A stretch of 64,000 bases of DNA from Pseudo-nitzschia pungens (taxonomy: Eukaryota; Bacillariophyta; Bacillariophyceae; Bacillariales; Bacillariaceae), in NCBI GenBank assembly GCA_037355855.1, contig CM074766.1, positions 868,001-932,000 on the forward strand. Direction: 5' to 3'. Under the pieces are notes generated by a model. That model saw only the letters and a program-made list of their open reading frames with translations. It was not told the origin of the DNA and did no database searches. The position numbers and the translations under genes are program-made. Positions within the stretch are counted from its first letter, which is position 1, and every line of letters starts with the position of its first letter. Shown here in pieces: positions 46,480 through 55,787 of the stretch.

Positions 46480-47512
46480 CAATGAAACAGAGATTAATTG
46501 ATTGAACTACCGGTAAATACTGTTTCCGTCGTGTGGATGCGTACGAGGTACAGTACACAAGGTGCGTGAACGAGGCGATATTGTTTCTGTAGGAGTATCA
46601 TCACCTGACGCCCTCTTCGGTGGAACAACTCCAAGCGTCAGATGGATGATTGATGATTGATTGGTTCAAAGCGATGCCATGCTATGCTTTGCTATGCGGT
46701 GCGATGCGATGCGATGCATTGCGATTCATTCGCGGTGCCTAGTTGAGTGAGTCTTGATGGATGGATGCATGAATTCCCACGACTGACAATAACTCCGGCT
46801 TATCGCATTCCACTGTATCATCTTGGCGTACGGTACCGTCCCATCCCGTCCCGTGCCTTGAACGGGACGGGACGGAACGGAACGATATCGCATTCTCAAT
46901 TCGCAACCCAACCGGAAATTCAGCATCCGTCAACTCCGACCGGCTTCGCTCTAAATCCGTGTCGCTGACAAGTTCTTTGATATACCTTGTGCAACTATCA
47001 GCATCATCGTCAGCATTCGTATTCGTTTCGGTACCATATTTGGTATCAGTGCCAGTATCAGTATCAGTAACAACATTGGTTCCTTTGAGAATAGCAGCTA
47101 AGACACCGGTTCGACATACGACTGATCCCAAGCCGTTTCATATACGGTACGGCCCCGAGAACGAACGAAATCCGAGAAACAAACAACTTCCAAGAAGAAC
47201 GGCTCGAGGTGGGAGGAAACAAACCAATTCGCCAAGCTAGAAAAGACCCATCGACATTGCAATATTTCACGCGAGAAAGGTAGATAGACAGGCAGACAGA
47301 TAGATAGAAAGCAACCGACTTCCCGTAACCACCAAGCCCAGACATCAAATCTTGTCAAACTCCTGGCTTGCAAAAATCTAGAATTGCGCAACGAAAGTAT
47401 CGAATACCGCAGCTCCCCCTACAGGCAAACTGCGCAATTGCATCCATCCGCTTGAATCTGGTATCACTCGCCTCCCGCACGCACGCACTCGCTCATCCAT
47501 TCTATTTCGAAC
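44808..47512. other. Repeat-rich spacer, no gene seen
   Basis: Dense in GTAAGGTTTACC, GTAAGATCTTAC (45585-45596) and a perfect 18-base palindrome at 45966-45983, plus the (TGAT)n run near 46450. ATGCGATGCG repeats occur near 46690-46730 and the inverted pair CATCCCGTCCCGT/ACGGGACGGGACGG near 46840-46875. Frames on both strands are short and unsupported. Confidence 0.6.
46442..46477. repeat. (TGAT)n microsatellite
   Basis: Eight to nine tandem TGAT units, the same motif as at 2458-2485. Confidence 0.9.
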
Positions 47513-48718
47513 ATGTCCACCCTGACCGTCACCACGAGCCCCTCGTCCTACGACTCCTTCCACGAACACTTGTCGCCCCCATCGACGGCCTACGGTTTCC
47601 ACTCTTCGTCTGCGCCTCGAGCGGTCGGAGAAGGTCCCGAGCCGAAGAGTTCCAACAACGACCACCAACCACAATTCCAATCCCAGTCCCTCGGCAACAG
47701 CAAGGATGTGGACGATGAAAACGAGAATGGGATCGACATCCATATTAGTAACGATATCGATATCGATATCGACACCAGGACTGCCCGCACGAATAACGGT
47801 GTGGCTTTCGAAAGCGTCGGCGAGAGCGACAATGACCGCGAGGAAGAGCCTCACGGAGACATGGTTTCTCTGAACGACGACGAAAGCGAAGCCACCCCCA
47901 ACAGCTCCATCCAGCGCACGAGCCGAAAGCGCCACTCGGTCCGATTCTCCACCGCGGAATTCCGGTACTATCCAATCACGGTCGGGGACAACCCCTCCGT
48001 GACCAGCGGGGTACCCCTGACGATCGGGTGGGACCACTGGAAGGAAGCCACCCGGGTCGTTCCCTTTGACCAGCACCGGGAAGACGGAGGCGGTGATTTC
48101 GATAAAATACGAGAAAACAAAGAGGAATGCGACCGGGAGGGCGATCCGCGAACCGGAAGGGACGTCGACGATGCCCGCGAGGAAAGCAACACCCGGGATC
48201 GCCGCGAAGCGGATCGGACCGCGGCGGGCCCCGGGGCCGGCTATCCCACGGCCCGCGCCCGGCGGCGGGCCATCCTTCCCGCCCACCAACAACCCTGCCC
48301 GTTCCGGTGCTTCCGAGCGCGCGCCCACCGCCCGTCGGGGCCGCGGCTCCGGGACCCGGCGGAGCGGGCCACCCTGCTCATGCAAACGGGGCACACCCGA
48401 CAGGAACTCCTGCGGGCCCTCCACGAGACGACGCGATCGCGGAACCGGCTCCTGCGGACGGCGCGGGAGCAGAGGGTTCTCCCCCGGCTGGTCCTTGCGG
48501 TCCTGGACTGGATCCACGAGGTGGGAGAATCGTGCCCGAGGCCCTGCCCCGGGACCGGCGGAGTTCGGTGGTGCGGACCCTCCCGCGGGACCGAGGGGGA
48601 GGACGGCGACGGGGAGTGCGGGAGCGAGAACCAGAGCGAGAGGGGCGGTGGACGCGAGCGCAGCCCCGAGGGGAAGGAGGACCGCGAGTGCAGCGGAGAT
48701 CGCAGTCGCGGTTGCTAG
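47513..48718 (+). CDS. Diatom-type conserved hypothetical protein (RYY-GDNP / TRQEL motifs)
   Basis: 401 residues from the ATG at 47513, no intron. The N-terminus is disordered, with an Asp/Ile run from a GATATC repeat (47752-47772). The recognisable part begins at RKRHSVRFSTAEFRYYPITV, then GDNPSVTSGVPLTIGWDHW, and, after a charged Arg-rich linker, RATLLMQTGHTRQELLRAL and RSRNRLLRTARE. I recall this combination from multi-copy hypothetical protein families in diatoms; that is memory, not a search. The C-terminal 80 residues (GC-rich, Gly/Arg/Glu) look less natural, and the other plus-strand frames are also open here, so a frameshift after about 48480 is possible. Function unknown; no targeting signal or membrane segment. 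Confidence 0.55.
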   Translation: MSTLTVTTSPSSYDSFHEHLSPPSTAYGFHSSSAPRAVGEGPEPKSSNNDHQPQFQSQSLGNSKDVDDENENGIDIHISNDIDIDIDTRTARTNNGVAFESVGESDNDREEEPHGDMVSLNDDESEATPNSSIQRTSRKRHSVRFSTAEFRYYPITVGDNPSVTSGVPLTIGWDHWKEATRVVPFDQHREDGGGDFDKIRENKEECDREGDPRTGRDVDDAREESNTRDRREADRTAAGPGAGYPTARARRRAILPAHQQPCPFRCFRARAHRPSGPRLRDPAERATLLMQTGHTRQELLRALHETTRSRNRLLRTAREQRVLPRLVLAVLDWIHEVGESCPRPCPGTGGVRWCGPSRGTEGEDGDGECGSENQSERGGGRERSPEGKEDRECSGDRSRGC

Positions 48719-49875
48719 TACCAAACGTGATGGAGGTGGCAAAGGGTGGGATGCGAAGCGGTGCAACGCGGCGAGTGCGGACATCGATGGTCTCGAGACA
48801 ATGCTCGAGCAGGCTTTGGAGTGAAAGTGAAACCCGAGCCAACGATCACTGTGTGCACGCACATGCATACATGCCTAACAAGAAATCTTTGTCTGTCCAC
48901 GACACGGTGGAACAGCACGTGGGGTGGCAAGTGCTACCGGACATGAGAAATCAAGACCGGGCAAGCTACTGCTCTCCAAGAGAACACAAAACGAATGCAA
49001 TCCCTTCTTCGCTTGCTGCCTGTCCTCTTCTTTCTTGTGCTGTTGATACTTTGTTGTCCATTTTGAGTGTGGTTATGGTACAGTGTTGTTGCCTGTACGT
49101 TTCGGATGTGTCAAACGACGCTATGCGCATGAAGACAAACAGGGCGCTGCTGTGCATTTTCCAGAAGGAACCAAACTCCTTATGCGTGCTGGTGCTGGTA
49201 TTCACCAATTTGTAACTCCGATTGGATTGGTTTGCCAACTGCAGTTTCGTTCTTTCCCGACCAGCATTTTCATTCATATGCGGCCGTGACCGAAATCGGC
49301 TCGTATGGATTCGATTCGGGTTTTTACGGTAAAATCTTATGATGATTGATCCGACAGAGATTATGGTCTTGCTTTGCCTGACCGACGTCCGCCTAGCAAG
49401 CATTACGTGTAGTTGAAGTGGCTTCATACGCGCCAAAAAAGACGTAAGGTTACGAGTAAGAGTAAGGTTTACGATGCATCACAACTTTTTCATCAACCAA
49501 ACATTTTTTTTTCAGATTTCGGGATCGTTTGATTGAACGAATTACTGTAGTAGAAGTAATTTTTACTGCAGAAAACGGGAGGTAGAAGATGTGTTGCTGT
49601 CTCATGAGAATTCCCTATTCCATCCGTCCGGGATCTCATCTTAGTCTGTCTCCCATCATACCGGTACTCCGCTCTGGAAGCTAGTGTTGAATTTCTTCCA
49701 TACTGGTACTTGTACCGTCGTGTCGAAAGAAGTGTCGGATCTCGGATCACAATCGAGCCGTCAAAGCGTTTGTGGAATCTGATCGAAATACAGTTTCGGA
49801 CCATACTATTCATTCGCCGGTGTCCTCGTGGTAACAACTCGTCACAGTCGCAGGTCCGAACCCATTCTCATTGTC
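48719..49875. other. Intergenic spacer, no gene seen
   Basis: Holds GTAAGGTTACGAGTAAG near 49444. The final 100-200 bases should include the promoter and 5' UTR of the transporter. No motif recognised. Confidence 0.5.
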
Positions 49876-51525
49876 ATGAAGACTCCGCATCCACCATTCC
49901 GTGCAGCGCTATGGCTGCTGGTTGCACTTGTGGCTGTAGCGTCCACCGATGAATCATTCCTGTCCACCACTGGTTTTGCAAATGCATTGTCGTTGTCTCG
50001 GAGGCCAGCGACTTCGACTCTCCGGTCGACGAGGAGCAATAAATCTCCTCGGTGGGCCTTGTCCTCCTCCGCTTCGGACAATGACGAAAGCGCTCCAAAC
50101 AAGAACGAAAAGCAGCAATCCACAGCGTCTCCCTCAGGAACCGCCACCATCCCGGAAGAAGTCTTCAACCTGGTCAAGTCCATCATTGGTGCCGGCGTCT
50201 TGTCCCTGCCCGCGGGAATCGCTCTGATGGCAACGACCACCGGCAGCGGTTTGATCGGCAGCCGCCCCAGCGCGGTACTGTTTTCGTCTTCGTTCCTGAT
50301 CGCGCTCATGGGGAGCATCTCTGCCTACACCTTTTCGCTGATTGCCAGGGTTTGCAAGATGACCGACAGCGACACGTACGCCGACTGCTGGAAGGCCACC
50401 AAGGGACAGTCCCTGGCGTGGATTGTGGCCCTGTCATCTACTCTGGATTGTTTGGCGGGAAACCTGACGTACTCGATGGTCCTGGCAGACACCTTTCGCC
50501 AGCTCTTGTTCTCGCTGCTTAGGATGGTTTCCAATGGCGGGAAATTCGCTGCCGCCCTGGAAGCCAGCAACAGCCGGACCAACGTCCTGCTGCTGTTGAC
50601 GACGACTGTCTTGCTGCCGCTGTGCTGCGTCCAAAATCTGTCGTCGCTGGCACCCTTTTCTCTGGTTGGAATCCTTGGAATGGTGTACACGGGAGTGGTT
50701 ATCGGGGTGCGATATTTCGACGGGAGTTACAAGTTGCCGAACGGGAGGTTTTTGGCCGATCTGAAATCGCTTCCATTCACGGACACCGCCGCTGATGGGT
50801 CATCCTCTTTTCCGCTGCTGAACCCCCAGTCGCTCATCCTTGTGTCCATGCTCTCGACCGCATACATTGCGCACTTTAATGCACCGAAATTCTTCAAGGA
50901 ATTGAAGGGCGCCAGCGATCGACCGAAACGATTCCACCTGGGAGTGGTGATTCCGTCCTTCGCCGCCTGTGTCCTCTTTTACTCCCTAGTATCGTCCCTG
51001 GGCTACCTCACCTTTGGGTCTGCGACCGCGTCCATGATACTTAGCAATTACTCCACCAAGGACGTCCTGGTGTCGTTATCGCGGTTTGCCGTGGGATTGT
51101 CTTTGATCTTTTCGTACCCGCTCCTCTTTGTGGGACTCCGGGACGGGATTGTCGACCTGATCAACCAGGTCTCACCGCTGTTGAGGAAGACCAAGCAACA
51201 GAAAGCGCCTCTCGTCTTGACACGGAGCCAATCCAACCAGTTCACGGTGGGCCTGGTGTCCTTTATCACGGTACTGGCACTGAAAATCACGGACCTGACC
51301 TTCGTGGCCAGCATGTCGGGTGCGCTGCTGGGAACGTCCCTGATATTCATTTTTCCGACGCTGATGTTCCGTTCCGCGTTGAAACAGCAAAGTGAAAAGA
51401 CCAACACCCCTTACACGAAGCTGCAAACTTTCGAGCGAACATTGTGCTCGGTCATTGCGAGCTTGGGAGTCTTCATTGCGGGGGTGGGTGCCAGAATGGC
51501 GTGGAAAGCGTCGGGCGGCGCCTAA
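49876..51525 (+). CDS. AAAP/SLC38-type amino-acid transporter
   Basis: I place the start at the first ATG, 49876 (MKTPHPPFR), giving 549 residues; the frame is open 16 codons further up but without an ATG. The N-terminus is hydrophobic then Ser-rich (about 1-85) and may be a targeting presequence. From about residue 94 the AAAP signature NLVKSIIGAGVLSLPAGIAL opens the first membrane helix, and ten or eleven helices follow, including SFLIALMGSISAYTFSLIA, LSTLDCLAGNLTYSMVLAD, FSLVGILGMVYTGVVIGV and SLIFSYPLLFVGLRDGI. This family moves amino acids by proton or sodium coupling across the vacuolar, plasma or other membranes; substrate and location cannot be assigned. It is convergent with the helicase gene, with about 410 bases between stops. 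Confidence 0.88.
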   Translation: MKTPHPPFRAALWLLVALVAVASTDESFLSTTGFANALSLSRRPATSTLRSTRSNKSPRWALSSSASDNDESAPNKNEKQQSTASPSGTATIPEEVFNLVKSIIGAGVLSLPAGIALMATTTGSGLIGSRPSAVLFSSSFLIALMGSISAYTFSLIARVCKMTDSDTYADCWKATKGQSLAWIVALSSTLDCLAGNLTYSMVLADTFRQLLFSLLRMVSNGGKFAAALEASNSRTNVLLLLTTTVLLPLCCVQNLSSLAPFSLVGILGMVYTGVVIGVRYFDGSYKLPNGRFLADLKSLPFTDTAADGSSSFPLLNPQSLILVSMLSTAYIAHFNAPKFFKELKGASDRPKRFHLGVVIPSFAACVLFYSLVSSLGYLTFGSATASMILSNYSTKDVLVSLSRFAVGLSLIFSYPLLFVGLRDGIVDLINQVSPLLRKTKQQKAPLVLTRSQSNQFTVGLVSFITVLALKITDLTFVASMSGALLGTSLIFIFPTLMFRSALKQQSEKTNTPYTKLQTFERTLCSVIASLGVFIAGVGARMAWKASGGA

Positions 51526-51936
51526 TGTCAGAACCATTGTTTGTCGGCTAATTAATACGACAATGATATGTGGAAAATTTTGATCTTTCTTATCTTCGTA
51601 AATGCTTGTGGAAACTAAGAGCCGTGCATAACGCAACACAAAATATACGAAGTAATAGAAAAGAAAATAACGTTTTTAATAACTATTGATGTGGAATGAG
51701 GGATTCTTATATCTCTTCACTTTGGTACATTGAAATAATTGGCGTGCATTACAATATTGTCGGATCACTTGTCGCACTCATCGAATATGTACAAAATGCA
51801 CTAACTCACGGTGTGAAAGCAACTTATCTCTTCAGCTCATCTCCGTATTTGAGTGCGACAAACAATCAAGACTGATTTTTGCTCAAGCATTTCAATTTGG
51901 ATACACCACAAAAGTATCTCTCTATCAAACTTTTGC
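51526..51936. other. Convergent 3' spacer
   Basis: AT-rich, with AATAAAT-like and AAAGAAAATAACG tracts. It holds the 3' UTRs of the transporter (+) and helicase (-). No gene seen. Confidence 0.5.
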
Positions 51937-54261
51937 TTATCGATAACGGCGATCGTTGCCTTTGTTTCGATTGGATCGCCCAGATCTGGGGCGATCACCT
52001 CGTCCCCCATCTCGGCCGCCGCGACCTCCACCACCTCTTCCTCCTCCGCCGCCGCGATTTCCTCTTCCACCACCACCTTGGCCGGAACGGTCACCGCTGC
52101 CGACATTCAATCCAGGAACTCCCGTCAGACCCATTTTTCCAACGGTGGATTTCTGGAGCTGGGGTGGCTCCTTGAAGCCCGCGGAGAGTGCAAAGTCGTT
52201 CGCAATTCCCACCAGAGTTTCCGAGCTTTTCATTCCCATTCGTTTCATTTGGCTCTTGTAATATCCCAAAAAGGCCGCATATGCTGCGCTGCCACTTTTC
52301 GAAAGAACGCCATCTCCTCCACGCACACGGCGCTGGACTTCGGTAACGATCGATCTCGAATCCTCCGGAATATCCTCTTCCAAGAACTTTGCCATCAAGT
52401 CATCGTTTTGCGGAATATCTACGCCCTTCAATTCCTTGAGAAACGCAGCCTCCCAGTCTTGCAAGACCAGCCATCCTTTTCCGTTGGATCCACCCCGGCC
52501 AGTCCGTCCCAACCGGTGAATGTATTGTTCGCGGTTTTCGGGCATCCCGAATTGAATCACGTGTGACACATTTGGATAGTCGACGCCCCTGGCAGACACA
52601 TCACTGGTGAATAAAACACCGGTAGTAGCTTTGCGGAATTCATCACTGACACGATTGCGGTAGCCCTGCGATTTCTTCGAATGAAGCTCCCACGATGGAA
52701 TTTGGATCGTCGACTTGCCGCCGCTCTCGTCCGTGAGGAGAACACCCTTGTTGGTTTGTTCAAAAATTTCAGCGTAAAACTGAACAAGCCTCGCGGTCGG
52801 AAAGAAGACCACAATCTTGGGAGGGACGATGAAGGTAGCGTCTTCTGGGTCGACATGCGTTTCGACAGCGTAACGCACGGTCTCGACGACCGAGCTTATA
52901 ACGTCGATTTCGTTCGGCGGAAGTACGATGTGAGTCTGCGCCACGCGGTCGTTGGTGTGCGTTGCGGCATCACCGTCCTGTACGCAATCTACTTCGACGT
53001 AATCCGCTTTCATGTTTTGCTTCATGATGGTCTTCAATGCTGGCGGCATTGTCGCGGAGAATAGGAGTGTTTGCCGGGTTCGAGATGAGGGCAAATATTC
53101 CAAAATCCTCTCGATGTCCCTGCGAAAGCCCATGTCCAGAAGGCGATCGGTTTCATCTAGTACCACCAAGTTAGTCTTTGACATAACATGTTTTCCGAAT
53201 GAGAGCAAATTGCCTTTCATCTCGAGTCTGGTGGTTTGCAGGTGATCCAGGAGTCGTCCCGGCGTTGCCACTAAGATTGTAGGCAGCCCCTTTCCAGAGG
53301 ACAACTTAGTGATATCGCTCTTGATTTTGGTCCCACCGTACACAACTTGCACCGACGTCCCCCGGTGGTGCTTCAAGAGTTGTCTGGCTTGATCTCCGAT
53401 TTGGGTAGCTAGCTCCCTGGTCGGAGATACCACGAGCATTCCAACGGAATTGGGATCGTCAATCGTTCCATCTCGAATCAATCGTTCTATGGCCGGCAAC
53501 AAAAATGCTACGGTCTTCCCCGTACCCGTCCTCGCTCTTCCCAAAACGTCATTTCCAGCTGCCGCAGCCACAAATGTTTTGGATTGGATTTCGGTCATGT
53601 GGGTCAAACCCATTTCCGCCACGGCTTTCCTCGAGTTCCAGTGAATATCAATTTTGGTTTCGTCATCGAATCGAATATCGGTTTGGAACGTCTGGAGTTC
53701 GCTGGCAGAAGCCGATGGTTGAGCGCTCGGAGTCTTTGCATTTTGGTTAACTTTCCGTTTCGGTGCCGCTGCAACGGGTTGTTTTTTGGCTGTCTTCGGC
53801 CGCTGCGTTTCATCGTCGGTGATACCAGAGAGCAACCACTGCAAGTATTCTTCTTTTTCCGTCAGCACGGCAGCGGAAGAGACTCGCTGGATCAGAGCGA
53901 GCTTTAATGCATCAGGTTTTTTATTGAGCTTGGTGGCCAGCTTTCTGAATTCCGTGGCGGCATCCAATCCGCGAATTCGCCGTTTGGTAACTTCAGAGAA
54001 CTTGTACGTCGCCGGCGTTCTTTTTCTTCCGGTAGAGGCTCTATCGGAGGCTGCCAATCCCAGTGGCATAGTCGAAAGACTCCGGAAAGCAGGCGACTTT
54101 GCCAATGCGGTCGTTGCAAACGCGGACGATAACGGGACGGAGCGCAAAATCGTAGTCCAGGCAGTCATGATCAAGGCCGTTGTTGCAGCTATCGAAAGCA
54201 ATCGTATTCTTCTATTGTTGGAACTCATCAGCAGAAAAAACACCGACCGGCTCACTTTCAT
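51937..54261 (-). CDS. DEAD-box RNA helicase, probably plastid, with DETD motif II
   Basis: 774 residues, single exon. The N-terminus is a signal peptide-like segment ending LSSAFATTAL (about residues 44-53), fitting the diatom plastid motif; a second Met at residue 13 could also start. Core motifs appear in order: RARTGTGKT (about 245, ATP binding), SPTRELA, ATPGRLLDH, VVLDETDRLLDMGF (about 369), LLFSATMP (about 400), TSDVSARGVDYPNVSHVIQ, and YIHRLGRTGRGG (about 585). The C-terminus is a GRG/RGG tail binding RNA. Motif II reads D-E-T-D, not D-E-A-D, with both acidic ends kept. The protein should unwind RNA in ATP-dependent fashion, perhaps in plastid ribosome or RNA maturation. The neighbouring convergent gene is unrelated. 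Confidence 0.92.
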   Translation of the reverse strand: MKVSRSVFFLLMSSNNRRIRLLSIAATTALIMTAWTTILRSVPLSSAFATTALAKSPAFRSLSTMPLGLAASDRASTGRKRTPATYKFSEVTKRRIRGLDAATEFRKLATKLNKKPDALKLALIQRVSSAAVLTEKEEYLQWLLSGITDDETQRPKTAKKQPVAAAPKRKVNQNAKTPSAQPSASASELQTFQTDIRFDDETKIDIHWNSRKAVAEMGLTHMTEIQSKTFVAAAAGNDVLGRARTGTGKTVAFLLPAIERLIRDGTIDDPNSVGMLVVSPTRELATQIGDQARQLLKHHRGTSVQVVYGGTKIKSDITKLSSGKGLPTILVATPGRLLDHLQTTRLEMKGNLLSFGKHVMSKTNLVVLDETDRLLDMGFRRDIERILEYLPSSRTRQTLLFSATMPPALKTIMKQNMKADYVEVDCVQDGDAATHTNDRVAQTHIVLPPNEIDVISSVVETVRYAVETHVDPEDATFIVPPKIVVFFPTARLVQFYAEIFEQTNKGVLLTDESGGKSTIQIPSWELHSKKSQGYRNRVSDEFRKATTGVLFTSDVSARGVDYPNVSHVIQFGMPENREQYIHRLGRTGRGGSNGKGWLVLQDWEAAFLKELKGVDIPQNDDLMAKFLEEDIPEDSRSIVTEVQRRVRGGDGVLSKSGSAAYAAFLGYYKSQMKRMGMKSSETLVGIANDFALSAGFKEPPQLQKSTVGKMGLTGVPGLNVGSGDRSGQGGGGRGNRGGGGGRGGGGRGGRDGGRGDRPRSGRSNRNKGNDRRYR

Positions 54262-55787
54262 ACCCTTCCTACTGCGTCGATATGTCTTCCAATATCAATA
54301 GCTTTGTTGAATTTTTTGGACGTTTTCCTTTATGGTACCGAATCCGATGCAGTTCACTCACTGAGCCCTCCTATCTTTTCAGAGCACCGGAGCGTAACCT
54401 TACTTGGATAAGAGCGTGATGGGTGACGATCAAATCGGGAGCAAAATTGTGTGACACGAATTTCTCATATCACTTTTCTGACTCCGATTCTGGATAAGAC
54501 ATTACCCGTTGCAAATCTCAATCATTGGTGTTCGCAGCCCCCATGTTTGTCCGGACACGTACACGCGGTCAGTAGGTGAGGAAGGGCACGGGAAAGTCGA
54601 TACAATTCCCAAGATAATGATGAGAAAGACGAACCCATGAATGAATACGGTACGGTAAATTACGGTAACCTTCTGAACAGTACTTCGTAGATCCTACCCA
54701 TACCCGTATCAGTACCCGTAAATGTACGTAAAGTACGTGTACCGGATACGAGTACGTACGAACGGGTATGAAAAATGAATGGTATCCTAAGGTTACCGTA
54801 CATCCAACCGGCACATCCTAACCCCTACGCTGTTACATAATTACCGTTAAATCCAGGGGGCATAATTATTTAGAATGGGGGCGACACTCCGTCTATTACC
54901 CCTGCGTATATCAACGTACTCGTACAACATCCTAAGATCTTACTCTACTGTACAAAATACGGTATAGCATACCTTATCATAACAATAAATTCTATTAAAG
55001 GTATGTAAGTAGGTATGCACTTCAACGCCGCTTCGGGACTGACTGACTGACTCACTCCTTTTGACAATGAGATAGCTTGTGCGGCAGTTACGTATTCAAA
55101 CGGTAGGAAGATTGGTTTTTGCCGATATACCAACCGTTGGCAGGAAGTTTCCCAACTTCGGTTAGCGATACCGAATTTGTATCGTATTTGTGATCAGCTA
55201 TGAGGCCGGCGAGCGCAAGCAGCTCTCCTTACCGGTAAGTTGGAACAGAACGATACTTTTGTTGCCGTCACATGCAGCTATCGCCAGAAATTGTTTCGAC
55301 TGCTTTTTCCGAGATCGCTGGTTTTGTTGGGAGTATAACAGCAAACGAACCGGTGTTGTGTGTGCCATCATCATCCAACATCACCGAAGAACTAGGATCT
55401 CTTTCAAGCCGCTGTATCGTAATGTACTGGTACACGTGCTCGCAGTTGAGGAGGGGAAAAAATGAATGCAATCACGAGAGTTCGACAGAGGATTGGCGAA
55501 AGGATTAAAATGTGCTTGTGGTAAATTCTTCATATCGTTCGAAAGCTTCAACCCTCACCTAAAGCTGCCAACAAAGGAAGAATCATTGTGTTGAATCAAT
55601 CAATCCGTTCAATTCCACTGATCTCAACACAACAGAAACACAACATACTTATCATCGATCATTTCGATAGCTGAAGCAATAGACATATCGCGTTGGAGTG
55701 GTTCATACGAGTGAAGAACCAACGCACCGGTTGAGTTGCGTATACCGAAGTGGATCATTTACTGATCGAGGAAACAACGAAACAACT
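54262..55787. other. Spacer, no gene seen
   Basis: GTAACCTTACTTGG near 54397, GGTAAATTACGGTAACC near 54654 and AAGGTTACCGTACAT near 54790 belong to the dispersed palindromic motif family. The promoter of the gene at 55788 must lie at the right end. Confidence 0.5.

Noticed and set aside
47378..48868. Minus-strand frame of 496 codons
   Set aside because: Antisense to the 47513-48718 gene, which carries the recognisable RYY-GDNP and TRQEL blocks. The mirrored frame is Ala/Pro/Gly-rich.
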